Shown piece by piece: positions 1 through 8,869 of a DNA stretch of 36,230 nucleotides (its first letter is position 1; every line of letters starts with the position of its first letter). Origin of the DNA: an uncultured bacterium (GTDB taxonomy: Bacteria; Verrucomicrobiota; Kiritimatiellia; CAIQIC01; Lenti-01); contig CACXEY010000275.1 of NCBI GenBank assembly GCA_902766695.1, positions 1-36,230 on the forward strand. Reading direction: 5' to 3'. The notes beneath the pieces are model-generated. The model saw only the letters and a list, made by a program, of their open reading frames with translations, had not been told where the DNA came from and did no database searches. The position numbers were made by a program, and so were the translations under genes.

Positions 1-1236
1 ACCGAGGGGGCCGGCCCCTCCAGCACGCACAGCATCGGGCCGCAGCGCGCGGCGCGCCACTTCCTGCGGTCGCTGGAAACGGCGCCGGCGCGCGTGCGCG
101 TGACGCTGTACGGCTCGCTCTCCGCGACCGGCCGCGGCCACTGGACCGACCGCACGGTCGTCCGCACGCTCGACCCCGTTCCGACGGAGGTCGTCTTCGA
201 CCGCTCCGACGCGCCGCTGCCGCACCCGAACACGATGAAGTTCGAGGCCATCGACGCCGCGGGCACCCCCTACCGCGAATGGACCGTCTGCTCCATCGGC
301 GGCGGCAACCTCCGCAACGCCGACGGCACGCCCGTGGAAACCGACGCGCTGCCCGTCGACTACCCCGTGACCGGCATCCAGGAAGCCATGACCTACTGCC
401 GCGCCAACGACATGCCCTTCTGGGGTCTCGTCGAGCAGACCGAGTCCGACCTCTGGCCGCGCCTCGAAGCCGTGTGGGACACCATGGAAGAAACCGTCCG
501 CCGCGGCCTCACCAGCCAGCAGATTATCCTCCCCGGCACCCTCGAACTCGCGCGCCGCGCGGGCGTCATCCACCACCGCGCCGAAGCCATGCAGGGGACC
601 GCGGGCGAACTCGGGCTCATCGCTTCGTATGCCCTCGCCGTCGCCGAAGAAAACGCCGCCGGCGGCCAGATCGTCACCGCCCCCTCCTGCGGCGCCGCCG
701 GGGTCGTCCCCGCCGTCCTCTACTTCTACAAGAACGTCCGCAAGCGCCCGCTCCGCGCCATCCTCGAAGCCCTGGCCACCGCCGGCCTCTTCGGCTCCTC
801 CATCCGCGCCAACGCCACCGTCTCCGGGGCCGAAGCCGGATGCCAGGCCGAGATCGGCTCCGCCTGCTCCATGGCCGCCGCCGCCGCCGCGCAGCTGATG
901 GGCGGCAGCCTGAGCCAGATCGAGTACGCCGCCGAGATGGCCATGGAACACAACCTCGGCCTCACCTGCGACCCCATCGAAGGCTACGTCCAGATCCCCT
1001 GCATCGAGCGCAACATGAACGCCGCCCTGCGCGCCGTCGAGACCGCGATCTTCGCGCTGATGACCGACGGCCGGCACCTGGTCGGCTTCGACGACGTCAT
1101 CGACGTCATGGCCTCGACCGGCCGCGACCTGCAGGCGGCCTACCGCGAAACCTCGACCGGCGGCCTGGCCAGCCTCTGGCGCCGCGACATCGAACAGCGC
1201 CTCGGCCTTGGCGCGAGAGGAAGGAGCCCCCGATGA
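1..1236 (+). CDS. sdaA: L-serine dehydratase (L-serine ammonia-lyase), iron-sulfur type, 5' end cut by window
   Basis: Converts L-serine to pyruvate and ammonia in the cytoplasm using a [4Fe-4S] cluster. The reading frame is open from base 1. A GTG at 94 could be taken as a start, but the upstream frame encodes the conserved beta-domain motif GPSSTHSIGPQRAA, so the gene enters from outside the window and a few dozen N-terminal residues are missing. Next come the beta-domain motif TGRGHWTD and the alpha domain with PSCGAAGVVPAVLYF, GAEAGCQAEIGSACS and LTCDPIEGYVQIPC, which hold the cysteines expected to bind the cluster. Both domains are on one chain, as in E. coli SdaA. The stop overlaps the next ATG (ATGA at 1233-1236), indicating translational coupling. 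The assignment is firm; only the N-terminus is unseen. Confidence 0.95.
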   Translation, partial: TEGAGPSSTHSIGPQRAARHFLRSLETAPARVRVTLYGSLSATGRGHWTDRTVVRTLDPVPTEVVFDRSDAPLPHPNTMKFEAIDAAGTPYREWTVCSIGGGNLRNADGTPVETDALPVDYPVTGIQEAMTYCRANDMPFWGLVEQTESDLWPRLEAVWDTMEETVRRGLTSQQIILPGTLELARRAGVIHHRAEAMQGTAGELGLIASYALAVAEENAAGGQIVTAPSCGAAGVVPAVLYFYKNVRKRPLRAILEALATAGLFGSSIRANATVSGAEAGCQAEIGSACSMAAAAAAQLMGGSLSQIEYAAEMAMEHNLGLTCDPIEGYVQIPCIERNMNAALRAVETAIFALMTDGRHLVGFDDVIDVMASTGRDLQAAYRETSTGGLASLWRRDIEQRLGLGARGRSPR

Positions 1237-2213
1237 ACACCCCCGCCGACACCCCCGCACCCGCCCCGTCCCCCGCCCCGTCCCCCGCGCGCCCCGCCGC
1301 GCCGCCCTTCGTCTGGTCCTTCGCGCGCCACGAAACCTTCCAGACGTGCCTCCGCCGCTACTGGTACTCCTACTACGGCGCGTGGGGCGGCTGGCGCGCC
1401 GACGCCCCGGCCACCGTCCGCGAGCTCTACCGCCTGAAACGCCTCTTCACCCGCCAGCAATGGACCGGCCGCCACATCCACCAGGCCCTCGACCGCCTCG
1501 TCACCCACCACATCGCCGAGCCGGCTTCGCCGGCCGAACTCGCCGCGCGCGCCGCTTCCCGCGAACTCGACTTCATGCGCGACGAATTCCGCGATTCGAG
1601 AGCCGAGGCCGTGCAGCCCCCGCAGGCCGCCATGTCCGGGCTTTTCGAACACGAATACCGCATCGACGTCCCCCTCCTCGAATGGAAAGCCGCCGCCGAC
1701 CGCGTCGCCGCCGCCGTCACCGCCTTCTGCTCCTCCCCTCTCTGGCAGCACCTGCGGGCATTGCCCGAAGGCGCCATCCTGCCGATCGACCGCAAGACCA
1801 CGTTCGAGATCGACGGCCTGGCCGTCCGCGCCCTTCCCGACCTGGCCTTCCGCGACGGCGGGATCCTGCACCTCTACGACTGGAAGTCCGACCGGCTTCC
1901 CCTCGCCGAACACCGCCTCGAACTCGGAACCTACCTCCTGCTCGCCCTCGGCCGCTGGACCGACGACCCCTCCCAGGTCCGCGCCACCGCCTGCAATCCG
2001 GCAACCGGCGAGACCGCCGATTTCACCTACACCGCGGATGAAATCGAAGACATCCGCAGTTTCGTCCGCGACAGCGCCGAAGAGATGCTCTTCCCGCTGG
2101 ATGACCCCGCGCACAACCTGGCGCCGACGCCCGATTCCTTCGACTGCACCGCCGCCCCGGCTTCCTGCACCGACTGCCCCTTCCTCCGCGCCTGTCCCCG
2201 CTGGCACCGCTGA
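1233..2213 (+). CDS. PD-(D/E)XK nuclease superfamily protein (RecB/Cas4-like) with C-terminal cysteine cluster
   Basis: 326 residues, starting at the ATG that overlaps the serine dehydratase stop. After a Pro/Ala-rich N-terminus comes WSFARHETFQTCLRRYWY, the kind of entry motif found in RecB-like nucleases. The core shows a PDLAF aspartate (about D203) and then DWK (D216-K218), which fits the D...(D/E)xK metal site, followed by a helix with an HRLELGTYL segment. Four cysteines close the chain (C305, C312, C315, C321), a spacing like the Fe-S clusters of AddB and Cas4. It probably cuts or processes DNA ends. No cas genes, helicase or recombination partner lies nearby, so the pathway is unknown. 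Coupling to serine dehydratase is probably only genomic. Confidence 0.8.
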   Translation: MNTPADTPAPAPSPAPSPARPAAPPFVWSFARHETFQTCLRRYWYSYYGAWGGWRADAPATVRELYRLKRLFTRQQWTGRHIHQALDRLVTHHIAEPASPAELAARAASRELDFMRDEFRDSRAEAVQPPQAAMSGLFEHEYRIDVPLLEWKAAADRVAAAVTAFCSSPLWQHLRALPEGAILPIDRKTTFEIDGLAVRALPDLAFRDGGILHLYDWKSDRLPLAEHRLELGTYLLLALGRWTDDPSQVRATACNPATGETADFTYTADEIEDIRSFVRDSAEEMLFPLDDPAHNLAPTPDSFDCTAAPASCTDCPFLRACPRWHR

Positions 2214-2269
2214 GCGAATCGGCGGCAGCTCCCTCTCCCGGCCCTTCCGGCCCGTCTGTCCGAACCGTT

Positions 2270-2309
2270 TTGAGATTACGGAAAACCCGCCGGTTTTCCT
2301 TTGTTTTCC
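2270..2309 (+). repeat. 40-nt intergenic repeat, copy A (terminator-like hairpin)
   Basis: One of three 40-nt copies in the window (also 6383-6422 and 20624-20663). All share the 16-nt core TGAGATTACGGAAAAC and a GTTTTCC or GTTTCC end. In this copy GGAAAACC-CGCC-GGTTTTCC makes a perfect 8-bp stem followed by a T-rich run, so it could terminate the upstream nuclease operon, whose stop is 57 nt away. Confidence 0.7.
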
Positions 2310-2362
2310 ATCATCCTTCCGCCCATGAACGTTTTTCGCGGCGGCCCGGGACCGGTGTACGA

Positions 2363-2389
2363 AAAACCCCGGCGCGAGGCCGGGGTTTT
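2363..2389 (-). terminator. Rho-independent terminator of the tRNA-rplM-rpsI unit
   Basis: A perfect 11-bp inverted repeat (2363-2373 with 2379-2389, loop 5 nt) has a GC-rich stem. On the minus strand it ends in TTTTT, 25 nt after the rpsI stop. The stem also carries A/T at the other side, so it may act in both directions. Confidence 0.85.
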
Positions 2390-2413
2390 GGTGCGTTGCC
2401 GCTGGATGGCGGA

Positions 2414-2818
2414 TCAGCGTTTCGAGAACTGGAAGCGACGGCGGGCGCCGGGCTGGCCGGGCTTCTTGCGTTCCTTCATGCGAGGGTCGCGGGTGAGGAA
2501 TCCGGCCTTCTTGAGGACGGCGCGGAAGTTCTCGTCCACCTGGATCAGCGCGCGCGCGATGCCGTGCCGCAGGGCGCCGGCCTGGCCGACCGCGCCGCCG
2601 CCGACGCACTTGGCGATGACGTCGTACTGGCCCATGGCTTCAAGCGCCTTGAACGGGGCTTCGACGAGCAGCTGCACGTCGGTGGTGGGGAAGTAGTCGG
2701 CGAAGGCGCGTCCGTTGACGGTGATGGTCCCGTCGCCCTTGAACAGGCGGACCTGGGCGATGGCGGTCTTGCGGCGACCGGTGGCGAGGTATTCGATTTC
2801 GGGTTTCTTCGTGGCCAT
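2414..2818 (-). CDS. rpsI: 30S ribosomal protein S9
   Basis: 134 residues, normal length for bacterial S9. The N-terminal GRRKTAIAQVRLF motif, the GGGAVGQAGALRHGIARAL segment and the basic tail ending QFSKR (the C-terminal Lys-Arg that reaches the P-site tRNA) are all present. An AAGGAG ribosome-binding site lies just before the ATG at 2818. It starts 12 nt after rplM, the usual rplM-rpsI pairing, and a hairpin terminator follows. Confidence 0.98.
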   Translation of the reverse strand: MATKKPEIEYLATGRRKTAIAQVRLFKGDGTITVNGRAFADYFPTTDVQLLVEAPFKALEAMGQYDVIAKCVGGGAVGQAGALRHGIARALIQVDENFRAVLKKAGFLTRDPRMKERKKPGQPGARRRFQFSKR

Positions 2819-2830
2819 GGTCGTTCTCCT

Positions 2831-3256
2831 TTAGCCAATGACTTCGGGGTTCTGGGCGGCGTGGGGATGCTCGGCGCCGGCGTAGGTCTTCAGGCGCTTG
2901 ATGAGCTGGCGGCTGAGACGGTTCTTCGGCAACATGCCGCGGACGGCGTGGACGAGGATGTAGCCGGGATCCTTCGCGCGGATCTTCTCGGCGGGCGTCT
3001 CGGTCAGGCCGCTCTGGTAGCGGGTGTACTTGGCGTAGGTCTTGCCGGTTTCCTTGCGGCCAGTGAGCTTGATCTTCGAGCAGTTGGTCACGACGACGAA
3101 ATCGCCCATGTCGATGTGGGGCGTGTAGTCGGGCTTGCCGCGGCCGCGGAGCAGGCGGCAGACGTCGACGGCCAGGCGGCCGGCGGGCTTGTCGGTGGCA
3201 TCGATCAGATACCACTTGTGGATGACTTCGGATTCTTTCGGTTGGGTTGTTTTCAT
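2831..3256 (-). CDS. rplM: 50S ribosomal protein L13
   Basis: 141 residues from the ATG at 3256. Longer in-frame starts exist upstream, but only from this Met does the length match the family. Recognised by WYLIDATDKPAGRLA, GDFVVVTNCSKIKLTG and VRGMLPKNRLSRQLIKRL. L13 is an early-assembly protein of the large subunit. Upstream, 207 nt separate it from tRNA-Asn on the same strand, and no other clear promoter was seen, so co-transcription with the tRNA is likely. Confidence 0.97.
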   Translation of the reverse strand: MKTTQPKESEVIHKWYLIDATDKPAGRLAVDVCRLLRGRGKPDYTPHIDMGDFVVVTNCSKIKLTGRKETGKTYAKYTRYQSGLTETPAEKIRAKDPGYILVHAVRGMLPKNRLSRQLIKRLKTYAGAEHPHAAQNPEVIG

Positions 3257-3463
3257 GGTTCTGGCTTTCTGCGCGGCGTGCCGGGGCGCCCTGAAAAGCG
3301 GCGGCGCGGTGCGCGCGGTTTGCTGCGAAACAACCTCGTGCCGGAGGGATCGGTTTTTTCCGGCGGGCGGAGGCCTTTCCGCCGTCCGTTGCATCGGGAA
3401 CGCTCCTTTTTGCGGTTCGGCTGCCGATTACCGTCGGCGGCCTTGCCCGGAAGACAGAAAGAA

Positions 3464-3538
3464 TGGCTCCAGCGGCAGGGCTCGAACCTGCAACCTATTG
3501 GTTAACAGCCAACCGCTCTACCATTGAGCTACGCTGGA
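3464..3538 (-). tRNA. tRNA-Asn (anticodon GTT), CCA encoded
   Basis: Read on the minus strand, a 7-bp acceptor stem (TCCAGCG with CGCTGGA), a D arm, an anticodon loop CTGTTAA (anticodon complement at 3504-3506), a TTCGAGC T-loop, discriminator G and an encoded CCA all fit tRNA-Asn. It is the first gene of a unit leading into rplM and rpsI. Confidence 0.97.
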
Positions 3539-3555
3539 ACCGGGAATTGGCGGCC

Positions 3556-3583
3556 ACTATACCCGTCCGCCCGGAAAGGTCAA
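3556..3583 (-). promoter_or_regulatory. Sigma-70-type promoter of tRNA-Asn
   Basis: On the minus strand TTGACC (3578-3583), a 16-nt spacer and TATAGT (3556-3561). The tRNA 5' end follows 17 nt after the -10 box. Confidence 0.75.
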
Positions 3584-3667
3584 GCCGCTTTTTCATCCTT
3601 TTTCGTCCCGCCCGCCGCGGCTTGGCCGGCGGGAGAATCCGCCCGGCCGGGGATGGCGATTTTTCCG

Positions 3668-3696
3668 TTGCGCGGTGCGCGGCAATGTTTTACCGT
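3668..3696 (+). promoter_or_regulatory. Possible promoter giving a near-leaderless transcript
   Basis: TTGCGC (3668-3673), 17-nt spacer, TACCGT (3691-3696). The ATG at 3704 sits 8 nt after the -10 box, so transcription would begin at or next to the start codon. No Shine-Dalgarno is visible. Weak -35/-10 matches, judged by eye. Confidence 0.4.
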
Positions 3697-3703
3697 AGAA
3701 ATC

Positions 3704-6337
3704 ATGGAACGGCGAAGTTTCAACGTAGAAACATCCCGCGGCGGCACCCCGGCCCGTGGCGTCCTGCGCGCGCTGGCGATGGCGGCGGCGGTGACGGCGC
3801 TTGCGGTGGCGTTCACGTGGCCGCTGGCGCGCTGCGGCGCGGGGCGGGGCATCGTCTACACGGCGTTCCAGCGCGGCGCGGGCGGACCGCGCACGATGGT
3901 GCCCGGCGACCACCTCCAGTTCCTCTACCACCTCTGGCTGGCGCAGGACACCTTCGCGGGGCGGACGCCGCTTTTCACCAATCCCTACGAATTCAACGAG
4001 GGCGACGACGCCTCCCGCCGGATGGTCTCGACCTACTACCTCCCCTTTTCCGCGTTCTCCGGGGTCGCGGCGTCTCTGACGAGCAGCCGCGCGGCGGGAT
4101 GGAACTTCGCCGTCTGGATGTCGCTCTGGCTGACGGGGCTCGCCTCGTGGGCGCTGGCGCGCCGGTTCGTGGCCTCGGAGTGGGCGGCGGGGGCGCTGGC
4201 GCTGGTGCCGGTGGCGTTCCCGTACGCGTGGGCGAACCTGCTGAGCGGGAGTCCGACGGGCTTCGCGCTGATGTGGGTCCCGCTGCTCCTCTGGGGCCTG
4301 GACCGCTGGGCGGCGGACGCTTCTCCCGCGGGCGCGGCCTGGGCGGGGGCGGCGGTGTTCTTCTCGTCGTGGTGCGACACGCACGTGTTCTTCTTTTCGG
4401 TGCTGGCGGCGCCCGCGTGGACGCTCTTCGCGTGGTTCCGCGGGGCGGGCTTCCGATGGCCGTCGCGCCGCGAGTGGGCGGGGCGGCTGAAGGCGGCTTG
4501 GCCGCTGGGCGTCTTCGCCCTGCTGGTGGCGTTGCAGGCGTGGACGCTCGGCCACGGCCTGAAGGACAGTGCGGTGGCCGCGGGGCGCAGCACGGACGAA
4601 GTCGCCCTCTTCTCGGTCCCCCTCTCCGGCCTTTGGCGCGAGGGCGGTCTCGCGAAAACCTACCTCGGCCTTCCCGCGCTCGCTTGCGCCGCCCTGTTCG
4701 CCGTGCTGGGCCTGGCGGGGCTCCGGCGCCGCGGCGGGCGGCGCGACGCGGTCCTGCTGCTGGCCTTGCTGGCGGGCATGACGGCGCTCGCGTGGCTCGC
4801 CTCGGGCCCCGCCGCGCCGGGCGGCTGTCTCCTCCGCCGTACGCTCGTCGCCGCCATCCCCCCGTACGCGATGATCCGCCAGGCCGACAAGATCTTCTGC
4901 CTGATGCCCGTCCTCGCCATGGTCGCCTGCGCGCTCGGATTGCGCCTCCTGCCCGCGGCGCGCGGGTTGCGGACGGCGATCGTCCTCCTTCTGGCGACCG
5001 CCGTCGGCATCACCTGGGCGCGCCGCCACGTGCCGGGCATCTGCCTTCTCGACGCCGGGCAGGGCGCGTACGCCGCAGTCGCCGCCGATGCCGCCGCGCG
5101 GGGCGCGGAACCCCACGCCGTCGCGCTGCCGCTCTGGCCGGGCGACTCACATCTCTCGTCGGTCTACCAGCACGACGCCTCCCTCTACCGCATCCGGATG
5201 CTCAACGGCTACCGCCCCACCGTCCGCCGGCCCTACTTCGAACGCATCTTCCTGTCCCTCGAATCCGTCAACCTCGGATGGCCCTCCGCCGGCCAGCTCC
5301 GCCTGCTGCGCGAGTGCCGCGTCGGATACATCCTCTTCCACGAAGACGTCTTTCCCGAGAAGGCCGGCTCCTTCCCCTCCGGCACCACGCTCGCCAACCT
5401 GCTGCGGCATCCGCGGTTGCAGTTCCTCGCGCGGGACCGCGGGGTGTGGGCGTTCCGGATCCTGGAGCCCCCGGAGGAACCGGAATCCCTGGACAAACCG
5501 GATTTCCCGTTCCTCCCCGTCCTGTTCCCCGTCCGCGCCTGGAACTGGAAAAACGGCATTCCCCCCGACACTCCCGGCACCGAAATCCTTCCCGGCCCCG
5601 CCGCTTCCGCCGACGCGTGGCTCCGCGTCCGCGAGACCGCACCCGCCGTCACCGGCCGCTGCTTCCGCGTCGCGGGCCCCTGGGCGTGGGAGTGGCGTTT
5701 CCGGGCGCGCGGCCATGCCACCCTCGAATGGACCACTTGCGACGACACCGCCCCCGCCTCCGCGTGCACCTTCGACATCGACGTTCCCGACTGGACGTGG
5801 TACGCCGTCCCCGCGACCCTCCCCGCGGATTCCGGCGCCGACCCCGGCGCCGCGCACGAACTCTCCCCGGCGTTCCGCATCCTCTCCGGCGAAGCCGACA
5901 TGGACGCCGTCCTCCTGAGCTCGCGTTTCTCCTTCCCGCCCGCTGACTCCGGCAGCGCCGTCGACCTGCCCGCCGTCGCGTTCTTCCGCGGGGGCTGCAC
6001 CGACCCGGCCGACGGCTCCGTCACCTTCACTCCCGGCGACACCCCGGCCGGCGAGGCGCTCCACGCCGAGCATCTGCCTCTCGCGCCCGGCCCCCTGCGC
6101 ATCCGCCTCGACGCCGACACCCCGGCCCCCGGCGGCACGCCCCTCGGAACCCTCTCCATCCGCATCGGAAGCGGTCCGACCGCCGTCTCCGCTTCCTGCC
6201 CCGTCCTGGCGGGCGCCCCCGCCGAACTGGCGCTCGACGTCCCCGACAACCGTTTCTTCCGTCTCTCCTTCCAGTACTCCTGCACTGCCCCCTGCACCAT
6301 CCGCTGCATCCGATTCGAACACCCCGCCGGCGAGTGA
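3704..6337 (+). CDS. Large polytopic membrane protein, GT-C/YfhO-like, function unknown
   Basis: 877 residues from the ATG at 3704; the frame is open further upstream but would run into the tRNA gene. The N-terminal half (about residues 20-470) is a series of hydrophobic segments. The first loop is long and polar and contains GDHLQFLYHLWLAQDT and NPYEFNEGD, the pattern of an extracytoplasmic acidic loop seen in GT-C type glycosyltransferases and YfhO-like proteins. The C-terminal half (about 500-877) lacks membrane segments and looks like beta-rich periplasmic modules. It may transfer or flip sugars in envelope synthesis, which would suit the glf operon downstream, but no catalytic motif is certain. 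Copy B of the 40-nt repeat follows the stop. Confidence 0.7.
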   Translation: MERRSFNVETSRGGTPARGVLRALAMAAAVTALAVAFTWPLARCGAGRGIVYTAFQRGAGGPRTMVPGDHLQFLYHLWLAQDTFAGRTPLFTNPYEFNEGDDASRRMVSTYYLPFSAFSGVAASLTSSRAAGWNFAVWMSLWLTGLASWALARRFVASEWAAGALALVPVAFPYAWANLLSGSPTGFALMWVPLLLWGLDRWAADASPAGAAWAGAAVFFSSWCDTHVFFFSVLAAPAWTLFAWFRGAGFRWPSRREWAGRLKAAWPLGVFALLVALQAWTLGHGLKDSAVAAGRSTDEVALFSVPLSGLWREGGLAKTYLGLPALACAALFAVLGLAGLRRRGGRRDAVLLLALLAGMTALAWLASGPAAPGGCLLRRTLVAAIPPYAMIRQADKIFCLMPVLAMVACALGLRLLPAARGLRTAIVLLLATAVGITWARRHVPGICLLDAGQGAYAAVAADAAARGAEPHAVALPLWPGDSHLSSVYQHDASLYRIRMLNGYRPTVRRPYFERIFLSLESVNLGWPSAGQLRLLRECRVGYILFHEDVFPEKAGSFPSGTTLANLLRHPRLQFLARDRGVWAFRILEPPEEPESLDKPDFPFLPVLFPVRAWNWKNGIPPDTPGTEILPGPAASADAWLRVRETAPAVTGRCFRVAGPWAWEWRFRARGHATLEWTTCDDTAPASACTFDIDVPDWTWYAVPATLPADSGADPGAAHELSPAFRILSGEADMDAVLLSSRFSFPPADSGSAVDLPAVAFFRGGCTDPADGSVTFTPGDTPAGEALHAEHLPLAPGPLRIRLDADTPAPGGTPLGTLSIRIGSGPTAVSASCPVLAGAPAELALDVPDNRFFRLSFQYSCTAPCTIRCIRFEHPAGE

Positions 6338-6382
6338 CCGCCCTCCCTTGTCCGCCCTCGCCGCCCCTGTCCGGAAACACAT

Positions 6383-6422
6383 TTGAGATTACGGAAAACC
6401 ACCCGTGTTTCCGCATGTTTCC
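6383..6422 (+). repeat. 40-nt intergenic repeat, copy B
   Basis: Same 16-nt core as copies A and C, 46 nt after the membrane-protein stop. The stem is less perfect than in copy A (GGAAAAC against GTGTTTCC). Confidence 0.65.
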
Positions 6423-6505
6423 ATGCATGGTTCTCGCCCATGAAGATACCGGCCGCGGCCCTCCCGCCGCCCTCCCTCCTTTCTCCGTGATCCCGCGATT
6501 GCGGT

Positions 6506-6534
6506 TTGACGCCCGCGCCGCGGCCCGCTACGCT
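6506..6534 (+). promoter_or_regulatory. Promoter of the glf operon (near-leaderless)
   Basis: TTGACG (6506-6511), 17-nt spacer, TACGCT (6529-6534). Expected transcription start about 6541, two bases before the ATG at 6543. No Shine-Dalgarno is present, so glf is probably translated from a leaderless mRNA. Confidence 0.55.
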
Positions 6535-6542
6535 GTGGCCCC

Positions 6543-7703
6543 ATGAACACGAATGCGATGGAACAACCCGTGGTGATCGTCGGCGCCGGCTTCTACGGCG
6601 CGGTGATGGCGGAGCGGTTCGCGAGCGCGGGCCGCCGCGTCCTGGTGCTGGACAAGCGGCCCCACGTCGGCGGCAACAGCTGGTCGCGGCCCGACCCGGA
6701 CACCGGCGTCGAGGAGCACGTGTACGGCCCGCACATCTTCCACACCTCCGACGAGACGGTCTGGGAGTACGCAAACCGCTTCACGACCTTCAACGGCTAC
6801 CGCCACACCGTCTGGGCGCGCCGCCGCGGCAAAATCTATCCGCTCCCCTTCGGCCTGGCCGCGATCAACCTCCTCCTCGGCCGCTCGATGGGCCCCGCCG
6901 AGGCCCGCGCGTGGGTGGCGGATGAAGTCGCCCGCGAAGGCATCTCCGAGCCGCGCAACCTCGAAGAAAAGGCTCTGTCGCTCGTCGGCCGCACCCTCTA
7001 CGACGCCTTCGTCAAGGAATACACCGAAAAGCACTGGGGCCGCCCCGCCACCGAGCTGCCCGCCTACATCATCACGCGCCTGCCCCTCCGCTGGACCTTC
7101 GACACCAACTACTACTCCTCCCGCCGCCAGGGCATCCCGACCGACGGCTACGGCGCCTGGTTCCGCCGCATGCTCGCGCACCCGAACATCGAACTGCGCC
7201 TCTCCACCGACTACTTCGACGTCCGCGGCACCCTCCCCGCCGGCGCCCCGCTGATCTACACCGGCCCCATCGACCGCTTCTTCGGCTACAAGCACGGCCG
7301 CCTCGGCTGGCGCAGCGTCCGGTGGGAAAAGGAAGTCAAGGACACGCCGAACTGGCAGGGCACCGCCTCCATCAACGAGTGCGACGGCTCGACGCCCTGG
7401 ACGCGCATCCACGAATACCGCCACTTCACTCCCGAACGCGACTTCGAAAAAACCGTCATCCACCACGAGTACTCCTTCGCGCCCGGTCCCGACGACGACT
7501 GCGACTACCCCATCGGCACGCCCGACGACAACAAGATTCTGGCCGCCTACCGCGAAGAAGCCCGCCAGACCTGTCCCGACGTGGTGTTCGGCGGCCGCCT
7601 CGGACAGTACTCCTATCTGGACATGGACAAGGCCATCGCGGCGGCACTGGAAGAATTCGACCGCCTGCAATCGTCCGCGCCCCGGGAGCCGGCGAAGGCA
7701 TGA
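6543..7703 (+). CDS. glf: UDP-galactopyranose mutase
   Basis: 386 residues. A flavoenzyme that interconverts UDP-galactopyranose and UDP-galactofuranose in the cytoplasm, supplying Galf for surface polysaccharide. The N-terminal FAD-binding motif VGAGFYGA, the GGNSW segment, YGPHIFHT and the substrate-domain motif KEYTEKHWGRPATELPAYI followed by GIPTDGYGAWF are all typical, as is the length. The start at 6543 fits the near-leaderless promoter; a second Met at 6558 is possible. The stop overlaps the start of the next gene (ATGA at 7700-7703), so the two are translationally coupled. Confidence 0.96.
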   Translation: MNTNAMEQPVVIVGAGFYGAVMAERFASAGRRVLVLDKRPHVGGNSWSRPDPDTGVEEHVYGPHIFHTSDETVWEYANRFTTFNGYRHTVWARRRGKIYPLPFGLAAINLLLGRSMGPAEARAWVADEVAREGISEPRNLEEKALSLVGRTLYDAFVKEYTEKHWGRPATELPAYIITRLPLRWTFDTNYYSSRRQGIPTDGYGAWFRRMLAHPNIELRLSTDYFDVRGTLPAGAPLIYTGPIDRFFGYKHGRLGWRSVRWEKEVKDTPNWQGTASINECDGSTPWTRIHEYRHFTPERDFEKTVIHHEYSFAPGPDDDCDYPIGTPDDNKILAAYREEARQTCPDVVFGGRLGQYSYLDMDKAIAAALEEFDRLQSSAPREPAKA

Positions 7704-8869
7704 CGGCCGGCCGCCGCCCCAGCATAACCTTCGTGGTCCACGACCTCGGGGCCAACTACATCGGCCCGGTCGTGCGGATGGCCCGCTACCTCCAGCCCGA
7801 GTTCGACGTCCAGATCGCCGGTCCGTGCCTGTGGGGCGAACCCAACGCCATGTACCGGCGCGAATTCCCCTTCACCGTCGTCGACGCCCCGCGCATCTAC
7901 CGCTTCCCCGACTTCTTCGCCGGCGTCCGCAAACTGGCCGACGCCGCGACCGGCGACCTCCTCGTCGTCATGAAAGCCTTCGCGCCGGCCCTCCCCGCCG
8001 CGCTTTATGACAAGCGCCGCCGCGGCGCGCGCGTCGCCGTCTACCTCGACGAATGGGACGGCGCCACCCCCGCCGCCTGGACGCCCCGCGAACGCCTCCG
8101 TCGGTTGGCGCACGACTGGATGCATCCCTGCGACGACCTCTGGACCCCCTGGTGGGAGCGGCGCCTCAAGCAAGCCGACCTCGTCCTCGGCACCACCACC
8201 TTCCTCGAAAAGAAGTTCGGCGCCGTCCGCTACGACCTCGGCGCCGACACCACCTTCTTCCGCCCCCAGCCCCCCGACGCCACCGCCGCCCTCAAGCGCG
8301 AACTCGGACTCGACGGCGCCCGCCTGCTCGTCTTCGGCGGCGTCGCCCGCGCCCACAAGGGCCTCGAAACCTTCGCCGCCGCCGTCGCTTCCATGCCCGA
8401 TTCCGACAACTGGCGCCTACTGCTCGCCGGCCCGAACAATGACTGCACCGACGCCCTCGTCCGCGACCCCGCCTACCGCGGCCGCATCCATTGCACCGGC
8501 GCCATCCCCCATCCCGACATGCCCAAATACCTTGCCCTCGCCGACGTCCTCGCCGTCCCCCTCGGCACCGGCCTCATGGCCTCCTCCCAGATGCCCTGCA
8601 AAGTCTACGAAGCGATGGCGATGGAGAAACCAGTCCTGGCGAGCGCCGTCAGCGACGTCCCCGCCGTCCTTGACGGCTGCGGCTGGACCGTCCCCCCCGG
8701 CGACCCCGCAGCCGTCGCCGCCGCCCTCCGCGAGATTTCCGCGGAACCCGCCGCGGCCGCCCGCCGCGCCGCCGCCGCGCGCGCCCGGGCCGTTGCCGAA
8801 TACGACTCCACCGTCGCCGCCGCGCGGTTGCGCGGGCTCTTGCGGCCCCTCCTTGCCGGGGGAGAATGA
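7700..8869 (+). CDS. Glycosyltransferase, GT4-like (GT-B fold)
   Basis: 389 residues, coupled to glf by a 4-nt overlap. The N-terminal half begins ITFVVHDLGANYIGPVVRMARYL. The C-terminal nucleotide-sugar domain shows GGVARAHKGLETFAAAV, LLAGPNNDC, a GAIPHPDMPKYLALADVLAVP segment and KVYEAMAMEKPVLAS with the donor-binding Glu, as in the GT4 family. Linked to the UDP-Galf supplier, it may build a galactofuranose-containing glycan, but donor and acceptor cannot be read from sequence. A heptamer hairpin starts at the stop codon. Confidence 0.85.
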   Translation: MTAGRRPSITFVVHDLGANYIGPVVRMARYLQPEFDVQIAGPCLWGEPNAMYRREFPFTVVDAPRIYRFPDFFAGVRKLADAATGDLLVVMKAFAPALPAALYDKRRRGARVAVYLDEWDGATPAAWTPRERLRRLAHDWMHPCDDLWTPWWERRLKQADLVLGTTTFLEKKFGAVRYDLGADTTFFRPQPPDATAALKRELGLDGARLLVFGGVARAHKGLETFAAAVASMPDSDNWRLLLAGPNNDCTDALVRDPAYRGRIHCTGAIPHPDMPKYLALADVLAVPLGTGLMASSQMPCKVYEAMAMEKPVLASAVSDVPAVLDGCGWTVPPGDPAAVAAALREISAEPAAAARRAAAARARAVAEYDSTVAAARLRGLLRPLLAGGE

